A DNA stretch of 64,000 nucleotides from Clytia hemisphaerica (taxonomy: Eukaryota > Cnidaria > Hydrozoa > Leptothecata > Clytiidae): positions 62,001 to 126,000 of the forward strand of contig CACVBU010000577.1 in NCBI GenBank assembly GCA_902728285.1, written 5' to 3'. Positions 31,627-42,779 of this stretch are shown here, in pieces. Position numbers and translations under genes: made by a program. Each line of letters starts with the position of its first letter. Position 1 is the first letter of the stretch. The notes under the pieces were generated by a model. The model searched no databases, was not told where the DNA came from, and was given only the letters and a program-made list of their open reading frames with translations.

Positions 31627-33642
31627 TTACATTTTCAAAAGCTTTATAAATTTTGCTGAATCTGCTCGTACCCTCAACGAGTCTCTTGTCCTTGAGGGGT
31701 GAAATTCAAATGTTTTGTCTTTTATAATGGCTGCCCAATTCTTCTCACCATGTTTTTGTATCCCTTTTAAAAGCTCCCCATCTTCCTCTTGTGAAAATTT
31801 GATATTTCTAGATTTTCTTGTCTCTTTAATGGCAATTTCCTTTTTCACCTCTACACTTTCAGTTATTCTTCTTTTGTCGTAACTCTTAGCGTTTTGAGGA
31901 CGTTTTGGTGTAGAGGATACAGTTGACCTTACGACTTCCATTTGTACTTCTCTTGACTCGTTTAGATTTTGATTTGAGATAGGTGAAGTCGAACACATTG
32001 ATTGTACACGTTGCATGATGTTGTTCACTTCAGTGCATTGAGCCTCGATATTACTTGGTTCGAATGCGTCATCGTCTGAATCTACTATCATTGGAATCAG
32101 ATTGTTTGTTGAGGTTGAAGAAGAAGATGAACTAGCAACTGCGTCTTGACTTGGTCGTGATTCAATTGTATTTCTTGACAGGGCAGCTAAATCTCTGAGC
32201 ACGCCTGAACATGCTTCTTGGTGATCCTTTCGTGTAGTACCAAGCATTTTCTCCATGCATTGACGACCTTGTGTGGCGACTATTCTCGATTGTTTCTTTT
32301 TGTAGTGAACCTTTGCAACATCAGAGCTATGTTTTTGATCCTCTGATATTATCTCCTGTTCGGATCGAGATAATCTATCCGCACTTGCTGTTTCAACTAT
32401 TTGTCGATATCTTGTTGGATGGATATACTTTCCTATGGCTTGATGTACAATTAAAGTCATTGCAGTTGTCAAAGATTGATATTGATTCCCTGTTGTCGAT
32501 ACTAACAGATAGTCACAACTTGGTTTCATAAGAGGTCTAACAAAGTCTGTGTATGTGTCCAAGACAGTAAATACTTCTTCAGTTAAGATGAGAGTATCAA
32601 AAAGATATTTACCTGTCGTTTTGAACTCCCTCTGGTCAATGAAACCATCAGCCTGCTTTGCTTTTTCGATCATTGTTAGAGTCAAGTATTGAAATGTCAT
32701 TGGTCTACTGCACTTCACACGTAAAAATAAAAAGGTTGTGATGAAACGAGTACAGAATGTAAGCTCTTGTTTATTGGGTAATGGTTGTTGTACTTTGCAC
32801 TTGTTAACGATTTCTTTGAATTTGAAGATATGATAAGGAATGACTCCCTCCATTTCTTCTAAAGTGGCCCAGCTGTCTCGACCAATGAGAGTTTCTAGGT
32901 CAAAGTTTCTCGTGCCGTCAAGGCGTTTCTTCTTTCTCAGATTTTCCTTTGCTCTCCTCAAATAAACTTCTGTGATTGTAAAACACCTCAATTTATTATC
33001 ATTGATTCCAAATGATTTTCTATAATCCATTAAATCAGAAATAGCTTTAACATAATTAAGTGCCCCTGAAGAAGATAGTTTCCATTGTTCGTCTAAAACA
33101 GTCAAAAATGTCAATATTATTGTTGTAGACCCTAAACAACAATCAATCAGTTCATAAGTTAAGGGTGTTTGAGATTCGTTATCCCCAGTACTGCTCATCA
33201 AAAACTTCAAAGCTCGTTTAGCGACTTGTTTAGCTTCTCTGTCATTTTTACCTCCACCGCAGGTAGTGGTCAACCACCTATAAAACGATTTTCCGATCCC
33301 TTCATCGATTGAATAGTAAGGTTTGGAACTTGTAGAGGCTTTCTTTTGGATAATAGGCTGGTTAAGTTCGACTTCTTCCCTTTTAATTTCTGGCTGGTCA
33401 TCAAAATAGTAATACCAAGGGTGCTTGTTATCTATGTGTTTTCTTAAACCTCTTTTGCTTTCAAAGTCCGAATGTAAGCACAATTTAGCTGGACATGTAA
33501 ATTTACCTTTATCATTTTCATTGAACGATAACTTTCGTTTTCCATTGGCTGATCCATTGACAGAATGCCAGTCGACGAAGAGTACCCTCCGGCGGGCCAT
33601 GTTGGCCTTCCTTATGATCAGTGAGTGTTTAAACTGTGTCAT
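31627..33642 (-). CDS. Crypton-like tyrosine recombinase with zinc finger and Myb/SANT domain, intact
   Basis: One uninterrupted 671-codon frame; the ATG at 33642 is used, with Met15 (MARRRVLFVDWH) as an alternative start. Residues 49-74 form a C2H2-type finger (FTCPAKLCLHSDFESKRGL, then His-x-x-x-x-His). Residues about 280-455 resemble the catalytic domain of Crypton tyrosine recombinases: Arg313 in KCSRPMTF, Lys345 in FKTTGKYLF, His408/Arg411 in IHPTRYRQIVETAS, and Tyr447 in SDVAKVHYKKKQS. A Ser-rich linker with LIPMIVDSDDD follows. Residues 613-670 are a Myb/SANT repeat (KFSQEEDGELLKGIQKHG, KNWAAII) of the telobox type. Cryptons move as DNA by recombinase without TIRs, so ends cannot be read here. 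It may be an active element or a domesticated gene. Intactness in such a decayed region argues for youth or selection. Confidence 0.78.
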   Translation of the reverse strand: MTQFKHSLIIRKANMARRRVLFVDWHSVNGSANGKRKLSFNENDKGKFTCPAKLCLHSDFESKRGLRKHIDNKHPWYYYFDDQPEIKREEVELNQPIIQKKASTSSKPYYSIDEGIGKSFYRWLTTTCGGGKNDREAKQVAKRALKFLMSSTGDNESQTPLTYELIDCCLGSTTIILTFLTVLDEQWKLSSSGALNYVKAISDLMDYRKSFGINDNKLRCFTITEVYLRRAKENLRKKKRLDGTRNFDLETLIGRDSWATLEEMEGVIPYHIFKFKEIVNKCKVQQPLPNKQELTFCTRFITTFLFLRVKCSRPMTFQYLTLTMIEKAKQADGFIDQREFKTTGKYLFDTLILTEEVFTVLDTYTDFVRPLMKPSCDYLLVSTTGNQYQSLTTAMTLIVHQAIGKYIHPTRYRQIVETASADRLSRSEQEIISEDQKHSSDVAKVHYKKKQSRIVATQGRQCMEKMLGTTRKDHQEACSGVLRDLAALSRNTIESRPSQDAVASSSSSSTSTNNLIPMIVDSDDDAFEPSNIEAQCTEVNNIMQRVQSMCSTSPISNQNLNESREVQMEVVRSTVSSTPKRPQNAKSYDKRRITESVEVKKEIAIKETRKSRNIKFSQEEDGELLKGIQKHGEKNWAAIIKDKTFEFHPSRTRDSLRVRADSAKFIKLLKM

Positions 33643-33649
33643 TTATACT

Positions 33650-35150
33650 GTTTGAAAACAGTAAACATATCCTCAACAGGGGGTTCTATTGTCATAAATG
33701 TCATATATTTCTTTGTTTTCTTAGGGAAAATTGATAGTTGATTGGATTGTTACTTGCAAGGGGGTTTCGTATTTTGATGAACGAGTCAAATCTTATCGTC
33801 AATTGTCCATGGCTCGTGTGTATTGTTCATATTATGTTCTTTTTCTTGAGATGTAATTATCAGTTGACTAAATATTCCCATGGGAATTGTTTATTTGTTA
33901 TTCTGTTTTGAGATGTTCATCGTTCAAATTTACTCAAATATATAATATGAAAATATTTACGATCTGAAGGTAATGATAATATATTTAATGTCTTATAATA
34001 TCATCATATCATTTACTACAAATAATATGATTTAAATATTATAATGATTTACTCATTTTATTATAACATGCAATCATATCATATTATTTTATATTATATA
34101 TGATATTTATGATAGGATTTGAATAAGATGATAATGTATTCATTGTTTTATATGTTATCAGAAACTTATAATAATAATATGGTCAAAATATTATGATTGT
34201 TTTATCATAACCTATTAAAATAAAAATATAGTATAATATTTATGATAGTTTTGAATAATATGATAATATAATCATAATATTATATTTATATCTATCATAT
34301 TATCATGAATATATCATAATATGGTTAATAAGGTATCTATACTATACTACCATATTATAATATATCATAAATGTGATGACCTTCTTTGGCCATTTGACAG
34401 GTACAGATATTTTTCTTATCAATTATGAGAAAGTGAACAATAATCAGCACTATTATATCAAAGATTAATTGTTCCCTTGAAAACTGATTTTACTGTTCTT
34501 AGTGATAAGATTTTTTTCGTTTGTTTGAATAATTAAATGAGCATCTATATTGTTCCCATATCAAAAGGGAATAGAATATTCTTCCAATGAATGTAACAAA
34601 TTATTCTACGCGGTATATTTAAATTGTTCCTTCATATAAAGGAACAAATAATTTCCCGCAGTATATCGAAATTGTTCCGTTAAATGAAGGAATAAATAAT
34701 TCCCCGCGGTATATTAAATTTGTTCCATTATATCAAAGAACAAATAATTCCCTGCAGTTTATTAAAATTGTTCTTTCATATAATGGAACATCTTTGAGTC
34801 CACAAGAAAAGAACAAAATAGGGTCATTGTTGTGACCCGATTTGTTCTATTCAAACAAAACAATTTATTCTCTGCAAAGAGAACAAAAGGGAATAAAATG
34901 GAATTCTCAAGAGTAGAGTTTCTTATATTGTTCCATAAGGAACAAAAAAGAGACTTAATTGGTGTTCCTTCACTGTACATCGCAGCGCGACATTAAATGT
35001 ATCAATTTGGGAATTGTTCTCTATAGAAAAATCCCTAGAAACCGAAAAAAGAATAGCACCATTGTTAGTAATCCTTTCAAAAGTGATAAAAATCCTTTGT
35101 TATAACAATTGCTAGTTGTTACATAACTTGGGTTTTTGTCTGACGAGATG
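33650..35150. other. Very AT-rich stretch without genes
   Basis: Positions 33900-34400 are dominated by ATAATATGATAAT-type words. The only structured part is the short hairpin array at 34549-34795. No coding region is supported. Confidence 0.6.
34549..34795. repeat. ~48-bp tandem hairpin repeat
   Basis: Units start AAATTGTTCC at 34621, 34669, 34716 and 34765, with older copies before. Each unit carries an inverted pair TTGTTCCTT-CATAT-AAAGGAACAA and a GC word (CCCGCAGTATAT or CCCGCGGTATAT). Confidence 0.8.
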
Positions 35151-35151
35151 G

Positions 35152-35158
35152 TATAAAA
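35152..35158 (+). promoter_or_regulatory. Possible TATA box
   Basis: TATAAAA about 180 bp upstream of the ATG at 35331. Only the motif and position support it. Confidence 0.3.
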
Positions 35159-35330
35159 TCAACTACATTAAGGTAAATGCAAAACATTCGAATTTTAAAT
35201 CGAATGTTTTTTTTTTACTTTCGAATGTTTTCTACGTGTTTAAAAAACTAAGTTCAACTTTTTTGATTCATAATCCTTCAAACGTTATTTTGTAAACTCG
35301 TACAAACTTGTGGTAAAATAGAGTGTCAAT

Positions 35331-38328
35331 ATGGGTCGACCAAAGTCAAGCAAATCCAAATCCGAAATGAATAAGGAGTATTTGAAGCGCTATCGCGAAA
35401 AGAATGCAGAAAAATATAAGAAAGGAGACAACGAACGAAAAAAACTTAAATTGCGTCACATGAAGTACATAGAGCCTGGAAAGTACAAGGAACATCTGGC
35501 AAAGGACAGACACAGGAAAAAAGAATATTGGGAGAAGAAAAAACGTGATGAACAAGCGCGTGAACAAGAGGAAGCACAGCAGCAGAATGATGAAGCTTCC
35601 TCATCTTCTAGCACTCCTCCTGCTTTTCGTACCAAGCAATCACTGCAAAGAAGTGTCAAAAAAGTCGAGAGGCTTTTACCGAAAAGCCCTCGCAAAAAAT
35701 CAGAAGTCATCAGAGGTCTCGCGAGCAAATACATGCGCATCCAGTTCTGCAAGAAAAGGGGACGGAAAGAAAAGGTCCTTAGTGACGAACAACTTAAGTA
35801 CCTTGACGATTTTTTTGAAAGACCGGATATAACGTACACCAACCCTGGTCGGAAAGACCACGTCTATCTTGGCAAAGTAAACGGTGAGAAATTGTTTGCT
35901 CAAAAACGGTATCTACTTTGGACATTGAGAGAGGTCTTGGAGATTTTAAACGATGAAAAAAACCAACTGAAGTTCACCTTCAGCATGGAGGTATAAAGGA
36001 ACAGGAGAAGTATGCTATTGTAACCAAGCTCGCCCTACGATTAAAAAAATTACGATGTATGCATGCTCATAATCTCATATTACGTGCATTTTTAATGAGC
36101 TCTTTTATTCATAGGTGAAATCTTATTGGCTCATTTAAGCTTTAGAAATTAGATGAGACGAGATTCATTGTTTCTGACATTAGTGTAAGAAAATATTTTG
36201 ACTAAAAAAAGGCCTGTAAACTTGGCAATCCTTCATCAAATGATAAGATTTTTTAATCAATGTCTTCTTTAAATTGAACTCTATTGCTTGATACTTTCCT
36301 CCAAAATTCTCCAGCGACTTTATATCTACAAATTGAGTCTGAAATCGTATGTGCTTATAAAGAAATTTTCATTTTCTGGCTTGAGAAAATATCTTTTCAA
36401 AACAAAATTGAACGGATAACAAAATGGAACATAAACTTGTTTCATGGACAAAGTTTTATCCAAATTTTCGTATATTAAGATGCTAGAATCTTCAATACTG
36501 ATAATTAGAATGTTCAGAACAAACTTGAGTTCTACTAAATTGTCTTATTTCATCGGGCGAGCTTAGAATTTCTTTTGATACATTTTATAAAGGAAATCAA
36601 AAGACTTCAACTCCTGTTTTTCTTTATACCTCTATGCCTTCAGACAGATGTATAAGTACATAAAAACGAAAAAACAAATTATCTTTCAAGGTGATATTCC
36701 AGATACCTCCTGCCTTTGTGAGGTATGTGAGAATACCTGCCTCATTGCTAAAGCTTTGCTACGTATCAAAAAAGGTCATCCAACCGATCCCCACAGCATT
36801 ATGGAAAAGTACTGTTGTGATGCGTCTGACATGACCTGTATTAACAGTACATGCGGAGAATGCAACGGAATCAAAATCCTGAATGGTTGGAATGAAAACG
36901 AGAAAAGCGATGAAAGCGAAGAAAGTGACGACAGCGAAGAAAATGACGACAGCGAAGAAAGTGAAAATGAAGAAGCTACATCTAAGAAAGGTGGTTCCAA
37001 ACCAACATTCGTATACAAAGCGTGGGTCAGAGAAAACCATAAAATAAAGAAAACAACTGTGACAAAGGAGACTCGTGATGAGCTGTTTAAAGACTGGGAA
37101 ACGTCTCTAGCTACTCTAAAGAAACACATTCATCGCAAGCGAGAACAGGTAATTCTATTATGTTACTATAGTCATTTTATGCATTCGATATACATCTTGT
37201 GTCAAGTGCTTGTTTAAATCAATTAATCTCAATAGTACCAAAACAATCATTAGTTAAATATACGTATTCTTTGTAATTAAAGGCTAAAAGCAAGAGATTT
37301 TCATTAACAGGTCAGAACCTGTTCCCAGTGAAGTAGTAAAGACAATACTGTCAAAGGCTTGCTCGCAAAAATTACTTAAGATGTTGTATCAAATATTAAA
37401 ATATTATTTTTAGCATGCTGCATACGTGGCCATGAAGGAGAATATAGAACCTGGAACGGCCATCATCCACGTTGATTACAGTGAGAGTTATCGTAATAAG
37501 CAACAAGATGAAATCCAGAGTGCCTATTTTGGACAGTCGTCTTTTAGCATTTTTACTGCATGCGCGTATTACAAGGCAGATAATTCAGACGATCCTTTGG
37601 TGAAACGATCATTGACAATCGTTAGTGAAAGCAGCGACCATTCAAGAGTCGCCTCGATGTCGTGCGTCAAGATGGTTATTGAGGAAATTGAGAAATCGAT
37701 AGCTCTTACAAAGGTGATTGCATGGAGTGATGGCATGGGGGCACAATTTCGTTCCCGCTTTGTCTTCAAAATCCTTTCTGAATATAGGCCGGATTTAGAT
37801 TTAGAATGGCATTTCAATGAAGCACATCACGGGAAAGGGCCAATGGACGGAATCGGAGGTACCATTAAAAACGTCGTGTACCGTAAAGTCAAAACAAATA
37901 AGGTGATTGTAAATTCTGCAAAGGAATTCCAAGAAGCAGCCAGTAAATTTGTTCCTTCGATAACATCACTTTTCCAAACAGAAGAAATGCTAATCAAAGA
38001 GCCAGAAAATATTGAAGCCGCACCGAAAATCCCTGACACGCTCAAAATTCACAAGTGGCACAGGAAAATCCTACAAAATGGAGCTTGTAAGATCAGTTTT
38101 TATTTTTTATCCAATGATCATCTCCCATATACAGAACAAATTTACGAAAAGTCGAAGCAACAAGACAAAAATTTGAAATGTCATCATGAGGAAAGGGAGT
38201 TTGAGTCGTTGGCATTATTGAAGAATACATGTGCCAAGTGTTTAGGTCTTTACAGCTACGAAGAGGAGAGTGAAGACTGGCTCAAATGTCCCTCCTGTAT
38301 TCAGTGGTTCCATGAATCATGTTTTTGA
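35331..38328 (+). CDS. Three-exon DDE-like transposase-related gene with PHD-like tail, intact
   Basis: Exons 35331-35990, 36648-37148 and 37414-38328 have GT-AG borders, all in phase 0, giving 691 residues without a stop. Exon 1 begins MGRPKSSKSKSEMNKEYLKR, is Lys/Glu-rich and ends with YTNPGRKDHVYLGKVNGEK and KRYLLWTLREVL. Exon 2 carries a Cys-rich module (TSCLCEVCENTCLIAK; CCDASDMTCINSTCGECNG) and a Ser/Asp/Glu run. Exon 3 has AIIHVDYSESYRNKQQDEIQ, KVIAWSDGMGAQFRSRF and HFNEAHHGKGPMDGIGGTI, spaced like an RNase-H-fold D-D-E core, and ends with a Cys/His pattern (CAKCLGLYS ... CPSCIQWFHESC) resembling a PHD finger. The family is common and unnamed in invertebrate genomes. The transposase role is inferred. 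I could not define TIRs. Confidence 0.75.
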
Positions 38329-38392
38329 AAGTTTAATTTATTATGACTTCATTTATGATGGCTTAAAGCCTAGAAAAATAACTATTTATTAA

Positions 38393-39129
38393 TCTGTCGG
38401 ATGGACTTCCCCAAATCTCTTCATGCATTTTTCGAACTCCATGGAACACCTTTGATTAAAGAAATATCTTTAAAGCATCCTAAAAGTATTAATTTTTGTT
38501 ATAACAACAAAAAGTCTGACTAGTTTTTATGAAGAGGGTTGAGTATGGTGAAATGTGTGCACAACTTTTTCGAGGTTAATCTGTCGGATGGACAAATATT
38601 TTCATATCACGATTATCAAAAATACAATCAATTCACATCAAAATAGTTTTAATTAAGATATGAAAAAGCTCATAGTTATGATGATCTAGAACCATAAACG
38701 ACTTACTGTAAAGAATCTTGAAATTTCTGAAAATGTTTGTCCATCCGACATTTCCTTCCGACAGATTTATTCCATTTCACATTTCATAGAAATTTTTCGA
38801 TTAATATTTTCTTAAAGTAATTTTTCCTTTTTATTTTCAAAGATAAGTCATCAAGCAAATTAAAAAACTTGACGTGATGATGTTTTTGCATCCAAATTCG
38901 ATAGAAGAATAAATTTACTGTCGAAAATAAAAAAACTAATATTTATCGAATCCTTCCGACAGAAAAAGTATTTGATAAATTAAAAAATTTACATAGCTCG
39001 AATTTCTGTTCTGTTTGCCTGAATCAAATCTTGCCTTAGGTACATTTCTTTAAGCAATAGTCAGAAGGGCTTGAGGATATACAATTTTTATTAAATAAGC
39101 CTTAAACTATCGAAAGTCCATCCGACAGA
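38393..39129. mobile_element. 737-bp TIR element with TCTGTCGGATGGAC ends
   Basis: Left end TCTGTCGGATGGACTT at 38393 and its inverse AAGTCCATCCGACAGA ending at 39129. The motif also occurs inside: direct at 38579, inverted at 38743, 38764 and 38950. No ORF. Subterminal motif copies suggest transposase-binding sites. Confidence 0.65.
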
Positions 39130-39738
39130 AAAACGAATTTCGTAATAGGCCCTAATAGTAGAACCAATTGATATTCCATTAATTGACTTCGTGCCTTGAA
39201 TGCCAGATTATAAAGATAAAGATAATTAATTAAGTCACGGAGGTGGAATATACTTTCTCTGTTTAAAAGAATATCATTTTTTTACGAAATTTACCATTTA
39301 CATCTGACCCAAAATGGCTCAAAGATTATTAAAGGCTTAAATGATTTAATTACGCTGAAAAATATTTCCAATAAAAGTTGTGACAGACCATGAGTATCTT
39401 TCAGCTATACTATTTAGAAATAGTACCACCCGAGGCTCATTTTGAATAATTTTATTTTGTTATCTGTGTTCTTTTACCTTAGACACTAGAAGGTTTGTTA
39501 GACTCGTGGTCTCAGCTCCCGTTAGGTGCTTGGCATCCGAAAGTCTAAAATCCCGAAATTCCGTTGATATTTGCTTCTAATACCGGTCCCGTTATAATAA
39601 AAACCACAAATAGACGGTAAACTTGTAACAGTTTTGTATAAGCATAGTGTGATACATATATCTTTCTAGTTGTAACAACGATGAATGATTGTAATAGCTG
39701 AAGCAGGGCAGGACCACTAGGAGAGTTTGTAACAAGAC
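39130..39738. other. Spacer without recognised feature
   Basis: AT-rich; no coding or repeat structure recognised. Confidence 0.45.
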
Positions 39739-39886
39739 ACACGCTTTTTTATAAGAAGAACTTCTATAAGAATATCAGGCTGAGATTTCAGAGTTAGAAC
39801 AATAGGCCTATTGTTTAGAACAATAACACATACAGAATAATGCTCACCCTCAGCCAAAGTACACTATTCTTATAAAAAAAGCGTGT
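39739..39886. mobile_element. Intact ~148-bp ACACGCTTTTTT MITE
   Basis: Ends ACACGCTTTTTTATAAGAA and TTCTTATAAAAAAAGCGTGT form the TIRs. The interior includes the palindrome AACAATAGGCCTATTGTTT. This is the uninterrupted relative of 21478-21922. Confidence 0.8.
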
Positions 39887-39889
39887 ATT

Positions 39890-41150
39890 TAGATGTGATT
39901 GATAGTGTAGTGAAGTGGTAGTGTTCAAACCAAAATGACCAATTAGTGAATAAATGACTGATTAGTGAAAAATGTTTAATTATTGAGAAAAAAAAACTAA
40001 TTATCTAACAAAAAAAAGCAACGGAACAAAAACAAGTTGAGGACCAAACCTGTGACCACCAAGAAGCCACGGCACGAACGTGCGAATAAAAAAATGAGTA
40101 CGAAACGAAAGCACAGCTGAGAGGATCATGAAGCCTGGGCACCAACGTGTATATGCAAATGAAAAAATAAAGGCCAGGAAATGAACTGAACAGACCCAAA
40201 ATGAAAACAAGGCAAAGATACAATGAAAACGGAAAAGGACTAAATAAGCCAGAGAGCCTGATAAAAACAAACGTGCGTGAGTGCCAATGAAAGTCCAATG
40301 AAATGAATAAAATAAATGAAAATTTAAGTTTTGAATAAATATTTTTGTAAATTTTATGAATTTATAAATGTCAAATAAATAAATACCCTGAGTATTAGAG
40401 GACGGGTTTTCAAAGAACATATCAACCTCTGACAAAATTCTAGCGAGTATGTGTCAATGTAATCACTGTAGAAAGAATCAAAGATAAAAAGCAAATACTA
40501 CCATATTAATGTACAGGATGTCCCGAAAAAAAGTATCGAGTTTGAACATGCCATTGAGCAGTAGAAAGGTTTGAGAACGTACTCCATCGTACAGGCTTAT
40601 TATAAAAGTTAGTTTTATAAACGTATTAATCAATAGCCCTTTCTACTATTCCCTTGTTGCACAAATGTACGTCAATAAAAATCAAATCGTTAATTAATAG
40701 TAGAGAAAAATGCGGTGATTTTAACTAATCAAAGTGTATTTATTTACATTTTCGGATAACATTATGCGAGAGGCGGAGGGCGTTTTTAGAGTTTTTTCGT
40801 GTTCGGCAATTTGGGCGTAGTTTGGGTAGGCGTTTTAGGGTTCCCCATTTTATCAATTTTGAAGCGTAGCTTAAAGATGGTAGATTTTTGCATTCCTCTT
40901 CACACGTCGTTCAAAGCTTCCAGAGTCACTTGCAACTTTACTAGTAACAATACTTCCAAGTTTTTAGCGTTTAACGTGTTAGTATTTTTGTATGTTTAAG
41001 TATTGTGTCTAGAGTTTTTTATATTTTAATACATTAAAAAAAAAGAATTCCCTTTGTCATTTTGATAGAACGTTTTATGTGCTAAGCAGAGTTTGACAGA
41101 TTCAAAGGTGTTCTATCTCTTCTATAACTAGAACTAACTAACTCTAACGA
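39890..41150. other. No supported gene
   Basis: Open frames on the minus strand at 40001-40435 have biased hydrophobic/aromatic composition and no motif. A phrase ACAGGATGTCCCGAAAAAAA at about 40514 resembles a mariner-like terminus but no partner end was found. Confidence 0.45.
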
Positions 41151-41154
41151 ACAA

Positions 41155-41628
41155 TCTGGCGATCTTCCACGTTCGTCTATCAAGAGGACATGAAGCTAGG
41201 GCCGATGTTAATGGCAACGGTATCAAAGAGCACTTTTTGATGTGAAGGTTTGTAACATTTTAGCCCAAGCTACCGTTTGAAATCCATTGGCACTACATTC
41301 GCTTCCCTAGAACAGCAGAAAAAGAGAGCGTATAACGAACGTATTTTACAAATTGAAAGAGGGACTTTCTCTCCGCTGGTATTTGGTGCCACAGGAGGTG
41401 TAGCCCGAGAATGCTCGATTTTTATTAGCTTGCTGAAAAAATATCAACAAAGCAAAAATGCCAAACGAGTGAGATTGTAAACGGTATTCGACGCAAGATT
41501 TCTTTCGTTCTGATTCGTTCAGTAGTAGCCTGTCTGAGAGGTGAACGTTCGAATCGTTCGTTTACCCCAGAGCAGGTTGCATTGAAGGATCCGAAATTGA
41601 CGGAGGTCTTGACGCCGATGCATGTTTG
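41155..41628 (+). pseudogene. Fragment of a repeat-encoded protein (YNERILQIERGTF family)
   Basis: Frame pieces KKRAYNERILQIERGTFSPL, VFGATGGVARECSIFISLL and, after a frameshift near 41470, RRKISFVLIRSVVACLRGER. This C-terminal signature recurs in uncharacterised, probably retroelement-associated proteins in cnidarians and other animals. Only the last ~150 codons remain, with at least two frame changes. Confidence 0.55.
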
Positions 41629-41639
41629 AGTGACGTGCG

Positions 41640-42180
41640 AAGAGCGGCGTTTGATAATATAGTATTTAGGTTTTTACATGGTTTTTCAGTTTCTCATCTT
41701 CATGGTTTTTTCAGGTATTTTGCATTTATTTTTTTCGTTGATTGTCTATTTGCTCTTAAGTATTTATTACACCATTTATTCACCCAGTATTTATTTCCGA
41801 ATCGTACATTATTTAAGTATTGTTAATTTAAGACATTCTTATTGCCACCGGAGGATAATTTTGCGCGCGTTTTTCAGTATTTTAGTTCTGCTTATCTCTC
41901 TATTGTTTTATCATCATCAAACAGACTTTTCCGGAGTTATTTTGATCTGATTACTCATTTTGAAATGTCAGTTTGTCTTTTTCTTATCCCTGAAGAGTTA
42001 AATGATTCTAAGGAAATTCCTTTTTCTGGGAAATTCACTTTTTATACCACAAGTAGTTATTAAGCGCTCTTCATAGGTTAAAAATATTACTCCACTCAAA
42101 GTATTCGTACAGTTATGTTGCTAAACGTGTACATTAGTAAAATAACATATGAAGAGCAGTATCTTCAGATATATACGCTT
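41640..42180. other. No supported gene
   Basis: T-rich open frames (41626-42063) with hydrophobic composition and no motifs; probably noncoding. Confidence 0.4.
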
Positions 42181-42406
42181 TTTATAGGAAAAACCAGTAA
42201 GTCGTATGATTCTGGCTGGGCTGCTCTTAAATTTATATGAGTTTTTCAGCCTTAAGTGTCTATATTAATTAAAATGGAAACATATACTTCTCAGTAATTT
42301 CTGAAATCTGAGGTCCAGATTCTTCTTAATTTGTTCTTAGGTTTTGGCCAAATTTCAGCCTCGTATTCTTATGAAATTGCTCTTATAAAAAACGTGTAAG
42401 ACAAGG

Positions 42407-42731
42407 CACGGATGTCACTCTAAGTAGACTGTAAATCACTCCCTTGACACATTTGTTAGCATTTGAAAGAATTTTGTCTCAGATGAGAGGTCACTCTTAA
42501 CAAAAATTACTGTAGGGCTAAGATCATTCCTTTGAACGCAAATTCAACTCTATGTGTTCGTTTTCCTGCGGTGGCACCTTAATGAAAGTTATGGCTAGTT
42601 TAGTATCTATATAACTAGAGTGACTTCTCATCTGAGAAAAAATTATTCAGTCTTCAAATGCTAACAAGAGAGTGATTTACAGTTATAGTTTCAAAAGTAA
42701 AGCCCATTTTGTTTACATCCGTGCATCCGTG
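42407..42731. mobile_element. ~325-bp MITE with long imperfect TIRs
   Basis: Left arm CACGGATGTCACTCTAAGTA, then CTGTAAATCACTC, TGTTAGCATTTGAA and TCTCAGATGAGA, mirrored in the right arm (TCTCATCTGAGA, TTCAAATGCTAACA, GAGTGATTTACAG, CATCCGTG). It sits inside an ACACGCTTTTTT-type repeat whose pieces flank it. Confidence 0.7.
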
Positions 42732-42779
42732 TTTACATCCTTACACGCTTTTTTATTGAAATTTGGCCGAAACCTACCC

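Noticed and set aside
40001-40435. 144-codon minus-strand open frame
   Set aside because: Composition-driven, no motif and no start context; likely chance.
40510-40540. Mariner-like terminal sequence (ACAGGATGTCCCGAAAAAAA)
   Set aside because: No inverted partner or transposase motif was found within reach.
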